Part shown: piece by piece, positions 51,878-64,000 of the stretch
Layout of the letters: every line of letters starts with the position of its first letter
Numbering within the stretch: position 1 is the first letter of the stretch
Assembly: GCA_958450365.1 (NCBI GenBank)
Contig: CAUEEP010000909.1
Span: 509,501 to 573,500 of the forward strand
Reading direction: 5' to 3'
From: Mesorhabditis belari
Lineage: Eukaryota > Nematoda > Chromadorea > Rhabditida > Rhabditidae
DNA: 64,000 nucleotides
Notes under the pieces: model-generated
The model's input: the letters and a program-made list of their open reading frames with translations, nothing else
The model's database searches: none
Told to the model about the DNA's origin: nothing
Position numbers and translations under genes: made by a program

Positions 51878-54815
51878 CAAGAGTGGCGCGATGCCATCCT
51901 CATTGATGCTTGCTGCTAGTGAGAAAATGATGAACAAATCTCATAATTGATGCTGAAATGTATATTGCTTTAGTTTTCATGGTTCTCTAGTCTTCTTTTT
52001 ATCTCTAGTCTATTGTAGTTTAGTTTGGGGATTCAAGAAAAAAGGTAACATGCAAGGATTTGCTGATAATGCCAGGCATTTAACTTTCACAACTCTCTAT
52101 TACGATTCAGCAGGAAAAACCAGAAATTCGTGCTTCTATCAGTGATTTTCAATCTTTAACGACAAAGAAATGCATGTTATATTGTCCTTTTGGGCTTTTC
52201 TTTCCCGGAAACTCTTTTTTCGTTATCTCTTTTCGGGGATCGGTTCGCTCTGTGCCCCAATTTTCCTTCGTTTTTTTTCAGAGATTTCTCCCACATTTCC
52301 TCCCAATCTCTAGTTGTAAATTGTTGCTTTCAGCTTTTGCTTGATGACTTCGCGCCCTTCTTGATTTTCGATTTTCACATATCCTTTTGTTTGGACCGAT
52401 TTGACTACGGTTTTTGTCACTGATGATCTCATTTTATTTTATTGAAATGTACTGTTTGATAAATAGCTTTTAAGCAAAGATTTTGGATAAATGTTCAGAT
52501 AAATGTTCAACTAAATGATTTCAGATTGCCATAACAGATTCCAGATAAATGTTTCATCATCCAAATGTCTCAAATTTTTCTGCAGTATAGTAAAACAGCT
52601 TTCCTATTCAAAAGCCCAACGAATTCTGGAGCCAATTCTCACCCAATTTGCGGTAATGGGTGTGTTTTCGTTGTGGTGAAGTATTCTGAAATTTTCGAGC
52701 TGCCTTGAGCATTGGATATAAGAGGAGATCGATTCGAGAGTGAAAAGGGGAAAGGGGACATCCCTCTATCCGTTAGAGAGACCCTGAAGTGAAGGGGAGT
52801 GAAGAGGAGACGGGAAAAGGAGAACCATGTCTGGGTCTCTATGGAAATCCCCACGAGGTCAACTCTATCATTGCTTTTCGTTTTCTCTATGGAAAAGCTG
52901 AACCAGTCTATTTTCGTCTCTCTATCATGCTTTTCATCTCTTCTAAAGCTTTTCCATCTCATCAGGCTTATTTTCTCTTTCCACGAAGCTTCTGTCTCAA
53001 TCTTCTCAAATCTTTTCCTATCCCAATCTATTTCTGTCTCTGAAGGCTTTCCCGCGGTTTCTGCTCGTTTAGACCCCATCAACCACTAGAATGTCTCTCT
53101 GAATGTCTCTCGAATGTCTCTATAATCTCTCTGAAAGCAGTGGAGGGGAATCGATCTCTCTGAAGTGGGTGTCTCTATCAATCTCTTGTCTAGAATCCAT
53201 TCTTCAATTCTGTTTCTCTTTTCCTTACCTCGACTCTAGTCTATTACTACCCTCTATCCTCATCACTATTTCAAAATCTCGAATCTTTCTGTGATTCGTC
53301 GTCGCCTCTCTCAATCGAAATCCCGATCCTCTGAAGCTTTTCCCCTTTCTCACACCAAATCCCTTTTCTTTTCTCTCTTCAATCCCACTCATCCCAATCG
53401 CTTCTGTTTCACTGCAATTCTCGATCCCTTCTCCCCATTCCGTTCTTTTCCCATTTCCCCTTTGCCCAATCTCTCTCCTCTCCATTCGCCATTTCCCCTT
53501 TCACCCGTTCTTCTCTCTTTTACCCCTTTCCCTTTTGTGTATGTGTACAACTTTTCAGGGAATAAACCTATACTGCTCCAGACGTCCCAACTTGATTACT
53601 TCCCTTCTTCTGATTCCCGTTTTTTTTAGTTCTCTTTTTTAGTTCTTTAGTTTCTCTTTTAGTTCTTTTCTAACACTCTAGGTGTGAACAATTTTTCAAA
53701 CAATTTTTCCAACAGTTTTATTCAACTCTCCATCAAAGGAAAGCTATCAAAAACCAAAGTTGAATGGTAAATAAGCTTATCAATTTAGCCAGCCAATTTA
53801 GCCATGTTTTAGTCATAATTCAGTCATAGTTTAACCATAATTTAACCAAGTAGTTTTGATTATCGATAGTTTAATAGTAATATTGTTTATTTTAGACATA
53901 ATTTAGCCACAGTTTAACCATGTGGATTTGATTATCGATAGTAATACTGTATATTTTATCGTAATATGTATATTTTATTCTATCGCAATCCCATTTTTCT
54001 TCTAAATCTTCTAATCAATTCTTTTTTGTCTCACATCATTATCATTCATTCAAAAAGGTCACCTGCACTTCGTATTTTCTTTTCTGAAGCGGAATTTATC
54101 TGTTGACAAAGAAATGGGTCATTTTGCGAAAGTATTACAACGAAAAGCTCATTTTATAGATTCATTTTTGATGATAACATTATTAATCCTTTCTCAAAAG
54201 ATAATTACATCAATTTCTTAAATGTTTTATGCAATTGATTGCTCGTTTTGGCCCAATCATTGACTCAGATCCATTCAAAATGATCATTTCAATCATTCAC
54301 ATCCATTTCCCCCCTCATTCGCTTGATTCGCTTGTTTAGTCATCGCTTGATGTAAATGTGAATCACAATTTCAAGAAAAACAAAAGGCTTTTAAATGAAA
54401 AACTTTTGAAATATTTAACTTTTCAAAAAAATGTAGCAGTGTTCTCTTTGATCAAACTTTAAGTGACCAAAAAGTTGAAGAAAAGGAAGAGAGCAAAAGT
54501 TGTCCTTTCACTTTTCACTTATCGAATTGTTCTCAAAAGAGTTCCTTGTGATCTTTTTCACTTTTTCACTCTCAGCGTGACCTCTCTTGTTAGCCAATTG
54601 CCCTCTATTTTTTGTGGGTCGTTTGTCCGGCCTCAAATTTCCCGTTTCCCAAAAAATTCTCCGTTTACTGTTGCTGTCAGAGAAAATATCAGAGTGATTT
54701 CAGAAAGAGAGAAAATTTGCGAGTGAGATCGAGTGATTGAAAAAAAGTGAGTGTAGAAAAGAAAAAAAAAGGGGAAGTGAAGTGAGAAGGACAACCCCCT
54801 GATCGTTTCGCGAAG
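51878..54815. other. Intergenic DNA, CT-rich, upstream of the oxysterol-binding protein
   Basis: 52730-53650 is strongly CT/CTCT-rich on the + strand with frames that have only composition, no domain. 53780-53960 repeats AATTTAGCCA/CAGTTTAACCATG-type blocks twice near GATTATCGATAGT. No supported exon was found. The promoter of the gene starting at 54816 presumably lies at 54700-54810. Confidence 0.5.
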
Positions 54816-57800
54816 ATGCAGCAGGGTGTGCACTCATCGACCTCTCCGGCCTCTCTGTCCACTATTGGAGGGTCCCCCGAGGCCCCACACGACCCTCAGA
54901 CGCTCGCACAAAACGAACACTCCACGAAAAAGGTCATTTTTTTTTGGCTTTCTCGTCTTTTCAGCTATCTTTTTGCCGGCGAAGATCTTGAGATTAGCCT
55001 TAGAATTCGAATCTTTCAAGCCGAATTCTTCTTTCAAGCTTTCAAGTCGAATTCTAGTGTGAGAAATATGTTTTGAGAGATATTTTGATATGTTAGCTTT
55101 CAGAAATTTGTTTTATCAGTACTAAATTTAGATTTTAAGATACTCAGCTATCTCAGAAAGCATTTTGCTGTTTGATAATCAGCTATCTCAGAAAGCAATT
55201 TCAAACTTTTCCCGTCACTTGAATTCAAAGAAGGCTCCTTGTGCTTTTGAAATAGTTTTTGCATTGTACAGCAATTTTTGTTTACCTATGTTATCTTTGT
55301 AAACGTCTTTAAGTTCCTTTTCACACCTGAAAAACATATATTTGTTCAAACTTTGAGTTGTTTATCAAATCTAAACATGAAATCTTTCCATAAACACCAT
55401 CAAATCGATAGCTCTTTTTCTAATGACTTCAAAAAGAACGATTGATAAACAAAATTGAACAAAATACTATACAATTCATTCCCGATAAGACTCAATTTTC
55501 GAATTTTAGACAGAGCTCTCGATCGGAATGCCAGAATCCCTTCATTCTGCTCCACATTCCGCTCATTCTTTCGCTTCAGAGCAATTCATTCAAACACCAC
55601 AGAAAAAGGAGAATTTGAAGGTAAGAAGGGTTCAATTTTATATGAAAAATTATATGTTGTGAGTTATTTTTCGAAAAATTGTTGAGCAAAAAGGGAAAGG
55701 GCAAGGGATTTCTCAATGACGAATAGTTTTTGGCGGGTAAATAGAGAAAAACGCTCAAAATACTCAGTGAATAAGTTTTGTAAAGATGTTGCAAATCTTT
55801 TGAATAAGTCTGGATTTTGATTTGCGCTTTGCGTACATGACTTGATTTGAGAACAGCACAGATTTCCTTTGAAAGCACCCAAATAGTGTGACCCCGACGG
55901 GATTACCCCCTTCACTAAAAGAGGGAATTTACATACGTACTTCTGGGGAACCCCTTCCCATATCATTCCTCTTTTTGACTGTTTGTTGATGCCATTTCTC
56001 TCAAAATGCCTATTCCTGACAATTGTCATTCATTGATTGGTCACAAGGTGTTCCGGTGTTTAACGAAAAGATTTAAAGCTTCAAGAAAAACGGTAAATTT
56101 AGCAATTTATATAAATATATTGATATGCAAAAGCATTTTGTTACCTTAAACTTGATCCTTTCAGCAACAAAAACGGGAGTACAAGGATGAGAAGAAACGG
56201 GTGGCCCAGGAGCTCATGGGAGCACTCCGAGACCCAACTGTCAGTTTTTCAATGATTATTTTTATTGCTTTTAAATGTTCAATGATAAAAAGACTAGAGT
56301 TACATTACTCAATTCATTTAACAACTTACCTAACCGCCAAACTTCTCTGATTGAGCCAATTTGTGCCTCTTTTCAGGTTGTGGTCATGGCGGATTGGCTC
56401 AAGTTGAGAGGATCTCTTCGAAAATGGAATCGGCATTTCTGCGTGTTAAAACCAGGACTAATGCTTGTCTATAAAAACAATAAAACTCATAAGGTAAGTA
56501 GAGAAAAAAAAGATAAGCCCGATGTGGGGCTCGAACCCGCGACAGCCAGATTAAGAGTCTGGTGCTCTACCGACTGAGCTAACCGGGCTGACGACAGCTT
56601 GGTGATCAAATGAAATTCCAATGAGACCAATCTTATTGTTTGATTGACGTTTCCTTTTTTAGCACGGTTATTGGGTGGGCACTGTTCTGTTGAACTCGTG
56701 CGAATTGATAGAAAGACCATCGAAAAAAGACGGATTTTGCTTCAAAGTGAGTTCTCTAATCAATGGTTGCAAGCTGAATTGATAATTCAGCTCTATCACC
56801 CACTCGATCAATCGATCTGGGCTACTCGAGGTCCATTGGGTGAATCACACGGCGCAGTGACAATCAATCCCCTTCCCACAACTCATTTGATTTGTCGAGC
56901 TCCCAGTGATCAGGTAAATCGGCGTTTACCTTGAACCAAGACATAAAAAGCGTCTCTCCGATCATTTCAAATTTCCTCGTCTATTTGAAAACGAAAACTA
57001 TGAGAGTCTTTGGTTTTTGTTTAACAAGAGGTGACAGTTGTCTTTGAAAAACTTGCTGAAGTAAACCAATCCTCGTTTATCTGTAAAAATAGGTTCCAGG
57101 ATTGGAAAGTGAAAAGTTTGAAAAGTTAGAATGACTATTCAGGCTGGTCGAACATGGATGGATGCGCTAGAGCTCTCATTGAGATGTTCGGGACTATTGA
57201 TGAGAACGATGCACAATGTAAGAATCAGTTTGAATTCAATTAAAAAAGAATGAATTAAAGGAATTCTTTCAATTAAAAGAATCAGTTGAATCAATAATAT
57301 GTAAGTTGAAAATTTCCAGTTGGATGGGAAAAAAGAGCTCGAGCTAAAAGATCAACCAAAAGACTCGGATTCGGTGGATGGAGAAGAGGAAAATATTAGT
57401 GAAACCGAGGCTGAGAAGCATTTTGTCGGTAAGTTCATAGTGGATGATTAAATGAAACTTCAATTTCTTGATATGAATAACATTTTGGAATCATTTCTAC
57501 CGTGAACACACTTGAATTTGTTTCCATTTTACTTGTTTTCTTTGAACTTGTTTTCTTTTAACTGAACCTCTCTAGTGCTTGAGGTTAAAGAAGCCCACAT
57601 GTTTCTTTTCCTTTTTCTTCTTTTCCAAAAACAACCCACTCTCTGGGGGTGTCCAATTCATCAAAATCGTCAAGCAAAAACGCTAGACGCCGTTCTTTTT
57701 GACAGATTTTTGGTCATTTAAAACAATCAAAGAAAAAGAATCTTTGAAAGAATCTTTGAAAAGAATCAATCAACCAAAAACATGGAAACTTTTCAAAAAT

Positions 57801-60800
57801 CGAAGATTCTAAAAATTTGAAATTTAATTAGTTAAAAGAAACAAGAACAAAAACCTAAAAGCCTTGCTGAGAGAGAAATCCCTGGGGAGAACAATGTTGA
57901 AAATAGAATTGACCATTAGGGAAAGAAACTAGTTTCAAAAAACGTTAATTGAAATGCCTACACATCTAAAATAGAATGAATTGAGAACAATTTTGCAGAG
58001 ATTGACGAAAATGAGGAACCGGGTGGAAGTGACGGATCGGAGAATGGAGATCAGCCATCAAAAGAAAGTCATTGGATTCAATCGGATAAAGAACAGGTTG
58101 GGGATAAGCTGAATAATATTTTAGGATAGAAACTAACTTATTCGCCTTGTAAAACCTTAGCTTTAGTTCGGCCAATTGGGCGAAGGAGCCCAAACAGAGG
58201 GGCTCGCTGAGGAGAATAAAAGTCTTGTGTGGACGCTACTAAAACAGGTAACTTGGTCTTTAAAAATATCTACTCTACATCCAAAAAAAGCCTAAGCTCT
58301 CTTACTAGCAGTATATTACAGTAATCCAATCTAAAAGAGTTCAATTGCTTATCTAGGTCCGGCCAGGAATGGATCTCTCCAAAGTTGTCCTCCCAACTTT
58401 CATCCTCGAGCCAAGGAGTTTTCTCGAAAAGCTAGCCGACTACTATTACCACGCGGATTTGTTAACGGAGTGAGTAAAACAATATCATCACCAAAGCAAT
58501 ACTTGATTTAATTCCATGGTTTAAGAGCCGCCAACGAAGAGGATCCACTTCAAAGAATGATAGCTATCACCAAATTTTATCTCTCTGGATTTTACAAGAA
58601 ACCAAAGGGTTTGAAGAAACCCTACAATCCCATTCTTGGAGAGACTTTCCGGTGTTGTTGGCATCACGCCGATGAATCGGTCACCTATTACATTGCTGAG
58701 CAGGTTGGTTTTGTCAAAGAGATTCAAAAGTGAAAGTGTTACTATGTTTGCTCAGAGTTTAGTAGAGTTATCAGCTTATCGAGCATTTGATACCTTTTGC
58801 TAAGGACAATTAAACTTTGAGCTCAAATACCTTAGCGTTGGGCTTTTCAATTTAAATATCCTTGGTATCATTAGATGCGTCAAGTCTTTCTCTGTCGATT
58901 GGTACAAAAACTATTTAATTTGGACAGCCCAACACCAAGATATTTGAGCTCAAAGTTGGATTGCCAATGGTAAAGGGGGCGGGGCTTGCCAATGGCAATC
59001 CAACTTTGAGCTCAAATATTTTGGTGTTGGGCTGTCCAATTTAAATAGTTTTTTACCAATCGACAGAGAAAGACTTGGCGCATTCAATGATACCAAGAAT
59101 ATTTAAAGGGGTCAATGGCAAAGGGGGCGGGACTATTATCAAATGTCCCACAATCACTTACTTACAGGTCTCTCACCACCCGCCAATCTCTTCACTTTTC
59201 ATCACAAACAAGAAAGCCGGCTTCAATGTGTCGGGGACGATTTTGGCGAAGAGTAAATATTATGGAAACAGTCTATCGGCTATGATGCTTGGAAGTTTAC
59301 GGTAAGTGAAATTGGGATGTTTTTTAAGTTTAAAAGCTTTCCAGGGTAACATTGTTGAAACGGGGCGAGACATACACGGTCACTCTTCCATATGCGAATT
59401 GTAAGGGAATCATGATTGGCACGCTGACAATGGAGTTGGGAGGACAGGTGAAGAACTTGCTATGCAGCTGAAATCATTGACAAGCTTGTAAGGATGTCAG
59501 ACTATTGTTTATGTAGCGATCGATTGTGATCGATAACGATCGAATTTGATTCAGGTAACGATCGAATGTGATCGCACAGCCTACTCGACTTTGCTTGACT
59601 TTCAGCTAAAACCTCTCTTCGGTGGCTCGATGAACAAGGTAAAGTGACTTTTTTTGCCATAAGATGCAGAGCAAAGCCTATTCTAACTCTAAAATCATTT
59701 CCAGATCAAAGGCGAGATCAAATACGGAAGTCAAACAATCAGTGAACTTGAGGGACATTGGGATGGAACGATTAAGATCAAGAACAGCGACAAGGTAAGG
59801 AGTTTTTATGAAAAAATCCTTCTAGAAAACAGAATTAGTACTTCAAAATCGAAAATTTTCTTCTTGACGTCAAAAAATTTTAGGGTACTAAAGAAGTTCT
59901 CTGGCAGCCGACAGCTGAAATTATTGGCAAAAGATTGCATCGATACGAGATTCCGTATGAAGAACAAGGACCTTGGGAGTCCAAAAAGTAATTCAGTTTT
60001 TGAACTATAACTTTGAAAAACAATCAAAATTCATTTTTAAACTCTTTATTTAGACTCTGGAACAAAGTGACAGCAGCTATTGCAAACGAGGATCAGTACG
60101 AGGCCACGAATGAGAAGACAGTCCTGGAAGAGGTTTGTACAAATGACTTTAGTACTATAAAAGTTGTTAGCAATTAGATAATGACTATAAAATTCAAGTC
60201 TGACTTGTAACACAAAGAAAGCACTGTAACCTTGTTTTTCTAGGAGCAACGGCGTCGAGCCAAGTCCGGAGTACCGCATAAGACAAAGTTTTTCAAGAAA
60301 AATCCTCATCAAGATGTTTACGACTATATTTATGCTGAGTAAGTTGAAAAACTTTATCATATTTTAGTATTTTAATATAAAGATTTAGTATTTTAGTATA
60401 AAAGCTATAAAAACTATTTTAGCTATATACCCTGGGACTCCCACAATGACATCAAGCAAATTGAGAACGACTACGAGATTCGGACAGTCTCCAAAGTGAA
60501 ACCGAAAACAATACGGAATAAGATTAGTAGTGTCTCTTCATCGGGAAAACAGAAATTGGTTTGTGATTGGAAATATTAAGGAGAACTTCGGATTTAGTCT
60601 CAAGACGGTCAAACCGAGGATTCGTCGGAGAGCAGTGATGAACAAACGAGAAACAAGAAACAGAAAAGTACACATTTGAGAATAGATTCCGAGACTGCGC
60701 AGAGGTTACAGGTGAGATCTTCAAAAAGAAAGCTCAGAAATGTCATTCTTATTTCTACAAATGGGTTTCTTACCAGGAAACGGTCAGATTTTGCGAATCC

Positions 60801-61920
60801 GAACTAAAGCTATATGAATTTCTTTCTTTCTTCCTTTCTTATTCTCGCTTATCTTCCTTCTTTCTCTTGGCAAGTTAAGGCACTGGGTAGCTCAGTGGTT
60901 AGAACAATTTCCCGGAAAGCAAAAGGTCGAAGGTTCAATCCTCAAATCGACCTTTTCGCACCAATTCCTTTACTTCTTTATTAAGCAAGTCGGAAGCAAC
61001 ACAATGGAGTTTTTTGTTTTTGCTTAAACGCTCTAGATTTCTGTAAAAACGCATTTGAAATTTGACTCTCACTGAGCGGCTTATGAGCTTATAAGGGCTA
61101 ACGTCGCTCACCGAATAGGTGATGCGGTGGTGCAGTGGCAGTACCGGAGTTTCCCATTCTTGCCATCCGAGCTCGATCCACCTTGAATCGAACTATTTTC
61201 ATTTTTATTTTAATGTTTTAAGCAAGTTGTATTTTGAGTACTTTTGAGTATCTTTAGCTTTGATTACCTTCTTTTGCAAAGCACTGTTCTGAAAAAAACG
61301 AAAAAGGAAAGGAACTCCTGTTAATCGTGGTAATCGTAGAAATTTTTACCTCAAAAACCAGTAAGTTAACACTGATTATTGCTCAATTCAATTCTATTCT
61401 TTTTTGGCTTTGTAAACTAGCAAAAGCACAAACAATTTGCGACTTTCAGAAAAGTTCTTTCTCTTGCAGCTCTATTCACATAAGTGAGCTTTTCTGATCT
61501 TTCGTAGGACAAATAGAAATAGAAATGACAATAGAAATAGAAATAGAGGTATAAAAAGCTTTTTGGAAGGGTCAAGTTTCAAGCTTTTACAGAAATCTAG
61601 AGCGTTTAGGCAAAAGCTAAAAACGCCATCGTGTTGCCTGTGTCCGACTTGCGTAAGTCATATAGCTTTGGTTTGGATTCGCGTAATCTGACCGTTCCCT
61701 AGTCAGAACTCTTTTGAGTTATGATAGAAAACCAACTCATTTATCAAGGGTTGTTTTCCAGGAAACTCTCGAAAAGAACGAAGTAGCCTTGCATCGAATG
61801 GCTAACAGATTGGATCGTCTATTCGAGGATCGTTTTCGTCCCTCTCAACTTCTTCTTTACGCCGCTCTTTTCTCCATAATGCAAGCCCTTCTCTTCAATA
61901 TGTTTTTGAGTAGAAAATGA
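54816..61920 (+). CDS. Oxysterol-binding protein-related protein of the ORP5/ORP8 type
   Basis: ATG 54816 begins a Ser/Pro-rich N-terminus. A PH domain follows: [54 protein letters not shown], strikingly like vertebrate ORP8. An acidic linker ([15 protein letters not shown]) leads to the lipid-transfer domain: [52 protein letters not shown], and [14 protein letters not shown], whose EQVSHHPP family signature is split by an intron at 58703-59166. It continues [24 protein letters not shown] and [11 protein letters not shown]. The last exon ends [20 protein letters not shown], a C-terminal membrane anchor that, with the PH domain, is diagnostic of ORP5/8. These act at ER-plasma membrane contacts, exchanging phosphatidylserine for phosphoinositides. 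Introns contain a tRNA-Lys and two large repeats. AATAAA near 62158. Confidence 0.93.
56516..56588 (-). tRNA. tRNA-Lys (anticodon CTT)
   Basis: Read on the - strand: acceptor GCCCGGT, D arm TAGCTCAGTCGGTAGAGCA, anticodon arm CCAGACTCTTAATCTGG with CTT, and T arm GCGGGTTCGAGCCCCAC; the acceptor pairs well with the 3' end. A run of eight T follows the 3' end on this strand, a Pol III terminator. It lies antisense in an intron between two PH-domain exons of the oxysterol-binding protein gene, 24 bases from a donor site. There is no CCA in the gene, as normal for eukaryotes. Confidence 0.95.
58790..59130. repeat. Nested palindrome, second copy
   Basis: Same family as 12186-12625: TTTGAGCTCAAATATCTTGG, CCAACACCAAGATATTTGAG, AAAGACTTGGCGCATTCAAT and GGGGGCGGGGCTTGCCAATG blocks in mirrored order. 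The copy is shorter and more diverged at the left. It is in the intron that splits EQ from VSHHPP of the ORP gene. Confidence 0.85.
60776..61705. mobile_element. Inverted-repeat element with two tRNA-like cores, in the last ORP intron
   Basis: Outer ends are inverted: GGAAACGGTCAGATTTTGCG (left) against GGAACGGTCAGATTACGCG (right, inverted). A second inner pair matches 60985-61050 with 61585-61655 (CTAGAGCGTTTAGG and CAATGGAGTT/CATCGTGTTGC blocks). Between them are tRNA-like stretches (about 60890-60960 with TAGCTCAGTGGTTAGAAC and GAAGGTTCAATCCTC; about 61118-61190 with GGTGGTGCAGTGGCAGTACC). The element lies between the penultimate and last exons of the ORP gene. Confidence 0.75.
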
Positions 61921-62258
61921 CTTCTCTCAGCTTAAGCGTTATTTCTTTGTTATTGTACACATTCTGTTATCATTTCTCTACTTAATAGTCACCCAAATAT
62001 GACGAGTAAATGCTCAGCTGAGAAGCTTGAATCTATCTATCTAACCATTTCCTTTTTTGTGATTGGACATTCCATTGTTATTTTTGGTACTAGAGCTCAT
62101 ATCTTTGTTAGAAATTCTAGAAAAAGTTGTTGCGTTTGTGCTTTTTGTGAATTGATGAATAAAGTTATAATAAAGTAAACTATTCTTAGGTTGAAATGAA
62201 GAATGACAACAATTTATTAAATCTTACAAAACCCGTGATGAAAGTGATTGACTTGAGA

Positions 62259-63434
62259 TCAGGAATAACTCCTCAAAATCTCCTCTTCGGTATTGTCTGT
62301 CTTGCGAAGCTCCTGAATAGCGAATGAAAATGGAAACTTGGCGATTATCAATACAGAAACACATTTAATTCTCATAATCTCCAGCTTACTCACCCAATCA
62401 ATTGCTTGGAGTGGATCCTGGAAGTAGATCTCAATCCAACAAGGCACATGCATGATCGATGGTCGACGATATGCCGCTCCGAATCCCTTCACAAAGGAAA
62501 TCCGGCAAATAACCATTGACTGAAATTGTAGACTTATTGTATTGGAATTTTTTAATAATAGCACAAAAAATGTTTTAAAAATGTATGTACAGAATGACCG
62601 CGAATTACCGCGACAGCCTTTTGAAAATGTAGCTGGGAAATGTCTAATTGATTTCAAAAGTGTCAAGTGTTATATAGAGAATTGTAGCCCTAATTCTCGA
62701 CAACATTTCTCTACCAAAAGCTTCCCGATTGAACTTATACAAATCATTTAACAAGCGCTTGAATAAGCGCTAGTCGACATCTCGCCGGCAAGTCTGTCAT
62801 TTAGCCGCTTTTCTCTATTAAAAAGTGTTAAGAAAAGCTTTTCAATATTTCTTCAATGGAGAAATAGCGTTTGACATTTACTTAATAACATTAAGAATCA
62901 CACTTAACTGTTTTGACTGAACTGGAATAGCCAAAACAGTTGATGTCAAAATTTAAGTTGATGTCAAGCTCTTTTTTGAGGGAAAAAGTTGAAAATTGAG
63001 TATTTTCGATATTCAGAATTAGAGAATACGACACTTGCCACTTTTGAAATAAATTAGACATTTCCCAGCTACTTTTCCAAAAGGTTTTCGCTATAATTCG
63101 CGGTCAACGCGGTCGCAGTCGCCAATTTTGTACAGTAGCACTGGAGCAGGTCGGTAAAAATAGCTTTACCTGCATTGCATAGATCCTTGACTTTTCATGA
63201 ATCCTCGATGCGAGTTCGATTGTGAAAATGCCTTCATTGTAGATTTCGATTGAGTCTCCTGAATAGCAATTATTTCATTTTTATGCAAAAGTTTACCACT
63301 CGATAATCGAAAAACCGTGGAAGCGTTCTCGTTTTTCGATAAAGCATAGAGTGGAGCTTGGACAAAAATCGGAGAAGCTGAGAGTACCTTCAATGTGATC
63401 GAGCGTTCTTTTCTTTCTAGTTCGATTCCACCTC
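62259..63434 (-). CDS. SMAD-family MH2 domain gene, 5' part not found
   Basis: Four exons join in frame: GGIELERKERSITLKVLSAS then PIFVQAPLYALSKNEN; GDSIEIYNEGIFTIELASRI; VICRISFVKGFGAAYRR with PCWIEIYFQDPLQAIDW; and ELRKTDNTEEEILRSYS before the stop at 62259. SISFVKGxGAxYRR, PCWIE(I)xxxxPLQxxD and IFVQxP are the MH2 landmarks of SMAD transcription factors that carry TGF-beta signals to the nucleus. The end SYS resembles the C-terminal SXS phosphorylation site of receptor-regulated SMADs. The first exon starts at an acceptor (63434) with no ATG, so MH1 and the linker must lie beyond the window or have been lost. An unrelated + strand exon lies immediately upstream. Divergent residues suggest a fast-evolving member. 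Confidence 0.8.
62585..63135. repeat. Fold-back element in a SMAD intron
   Basis: Left arm (about 62590-62670, CAGAATGACCGCGAATTACC then AGCTGGGAAATGTCTAATT) is mirrored on the right (about 63030-63130, AATTAGACATTTCCCAGCTA). The centre is AT-rich. It is in the intron between the second and third MH2 exons. Confidence 0.75.
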
Positions 63435-63527
63435 CTAAAATTTATCGGTACTTCACTTCTTTAAGTTTATTTCGGCTCTTTTCCTGAATCTTCTCAGAGT
63501 TTCGTGGTCTTTACAAGCATTTTATAG

Positions 63528-63745
63528 CATTTTTACAAGCATTTGCGTGCCCGTGGAAAGATGACTTGATTGGGACAAAGACGGATCAAGCTTTTATTTA
63601 CATGGTCACGAATGCTGGTTGTATTGACAAAGATCTTCCATATTTACAGGAAAACGCTGCCTCTTGGCGAGCCAAAGGGAAAGACGTGCAAATCAACACT
63701 TTGGATGGACGTGGATTAATTGCTCTGAAATGGCAGCCGTCCTAA
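63528..63745 (+). CDS. Probable last exon of an unidentified gene
   Basis: After a TTTATAG acceptor an open frame reads FACPWKDDLIGTKTDQAF, MVTNAGCIDKDLPYLQEN, ASWRAKGKDVQINTLDGRG and LIALKWQPS to a stop at 63743-63745. Codon use looks coding, and AATAAA follows at about 63810 with another at about 63830. No family was recognised. No upstream + strand exon could be found before running into the SMAD exons on the opposite strand, so the gene's 5' part is unexplained (nested, truncated, or missed). Confidence 0.45.
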
Positions 63746-64000
63746 AGGGCGAAACTATGCTGGAATACTAAAATTATTGTTCTTACGATTGTTCTTTAAA
63801 TTCTGATCAAATAAACTGGTGCACGTGGAGTTCAATAAAACACTTTAAAACAATTTCAAAAGACTTTTTGGTAAAAAACAAAAATTGAAAAAGACCACGA
63901 AACTTTTAAAGGACCACAAAACTTTCAAAAGACCCCGATTCAGGGAAAGAGTCTTGATCTCATAACCAAGTACAACTTTCCTATTGCTTCTCAAATGATT
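63746..64000. other. 3' flank at the window edge
   Basis: AATAAA motifs at about 63810 and 63830, then AT-rich DNA with an AAAGACC-type short repeat. Nothing else was supported. Confidence 0.4.

Noticed and set aside
53291..53629. 112-codon frame on the + strand in the CT-rich region.
   Set aside because: Composition bias explains the open frame (Ser/Phe/Pro/Leu-rich); no splice or domain support.

Overview
The window looks like nuclear DNA of a free-living rhabditid-type nematode. It is AT-rich, genes are broken by many short introns with TTTCAG-like 3' splice sites, and gene content is nematode-typical: a Str chemoreceptor, F-box paralogues, a DUF19-like secreted protein and an SXS-ended divergent SMAD. 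Interstitial TTAGGC repeats, the nematode telomere unit, occur once clearly. The species is not identifiable by eye, and gene models below are hand-built from reading frames and splice motifs.

Layout. 1.8-13.3 kb (+): a receptor tyrosine kinase with a repeated, unrecognised ectodomain, its introns loaded with transposons. 13.5-16.9 kb (-): a second, unrelated single-pass receptor-like kinase, tail to tail with the first. 19.0-19.2 kb: a displaced copy of that tail-to-tail junction. 19.6-21.4 kb (-): Str-type GPCR. 23.6-28.6 kb (-): two F-box paralogues. 29.6-30.0 kb (+): a 48-residue secreted peptide gene. 30.2-33.7 kb (-): ammonium transporter. 36.0-36.7 kb (-): broken F-box gene. 38.6-41.6 kb (+): TIKI/TraB-like protein. 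41.6-48.1 kb (-): Nup160-like nucleoporin with a DUF19-like secreted protein gene nested antisense in one intron. 49.9-51.9 kb (+): single-pass membrane protein with a RIC-3/MXRA7-like tail. 54.8-61.9 kb (+): ORP5/ORP8-type oxysterol-binding protein, with an antisense tRNA-Lys(CTT) in an intron. 62.3-63.4 kb (-): SMAD MH2 domain, 5' part not seen. 63.5-63.7 kb (+): last exon of an unidentified gene.

The strongest non-genic signal is the density of short inverted-repeat elements, about 20 in 64 kb, nearly all in introns or intergenic DNA. Several are flanked by TA and end in CAGGGTG (Tc1/mariner-type MITEs). One full-length mariner carries a dead transposase, one composite element keeps a transposase tail, and several fold-backs carry tRNA-like sequence. 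The genes do not form an operon or a single pathway; most are independent housekeeping or sensory/signalling genes.
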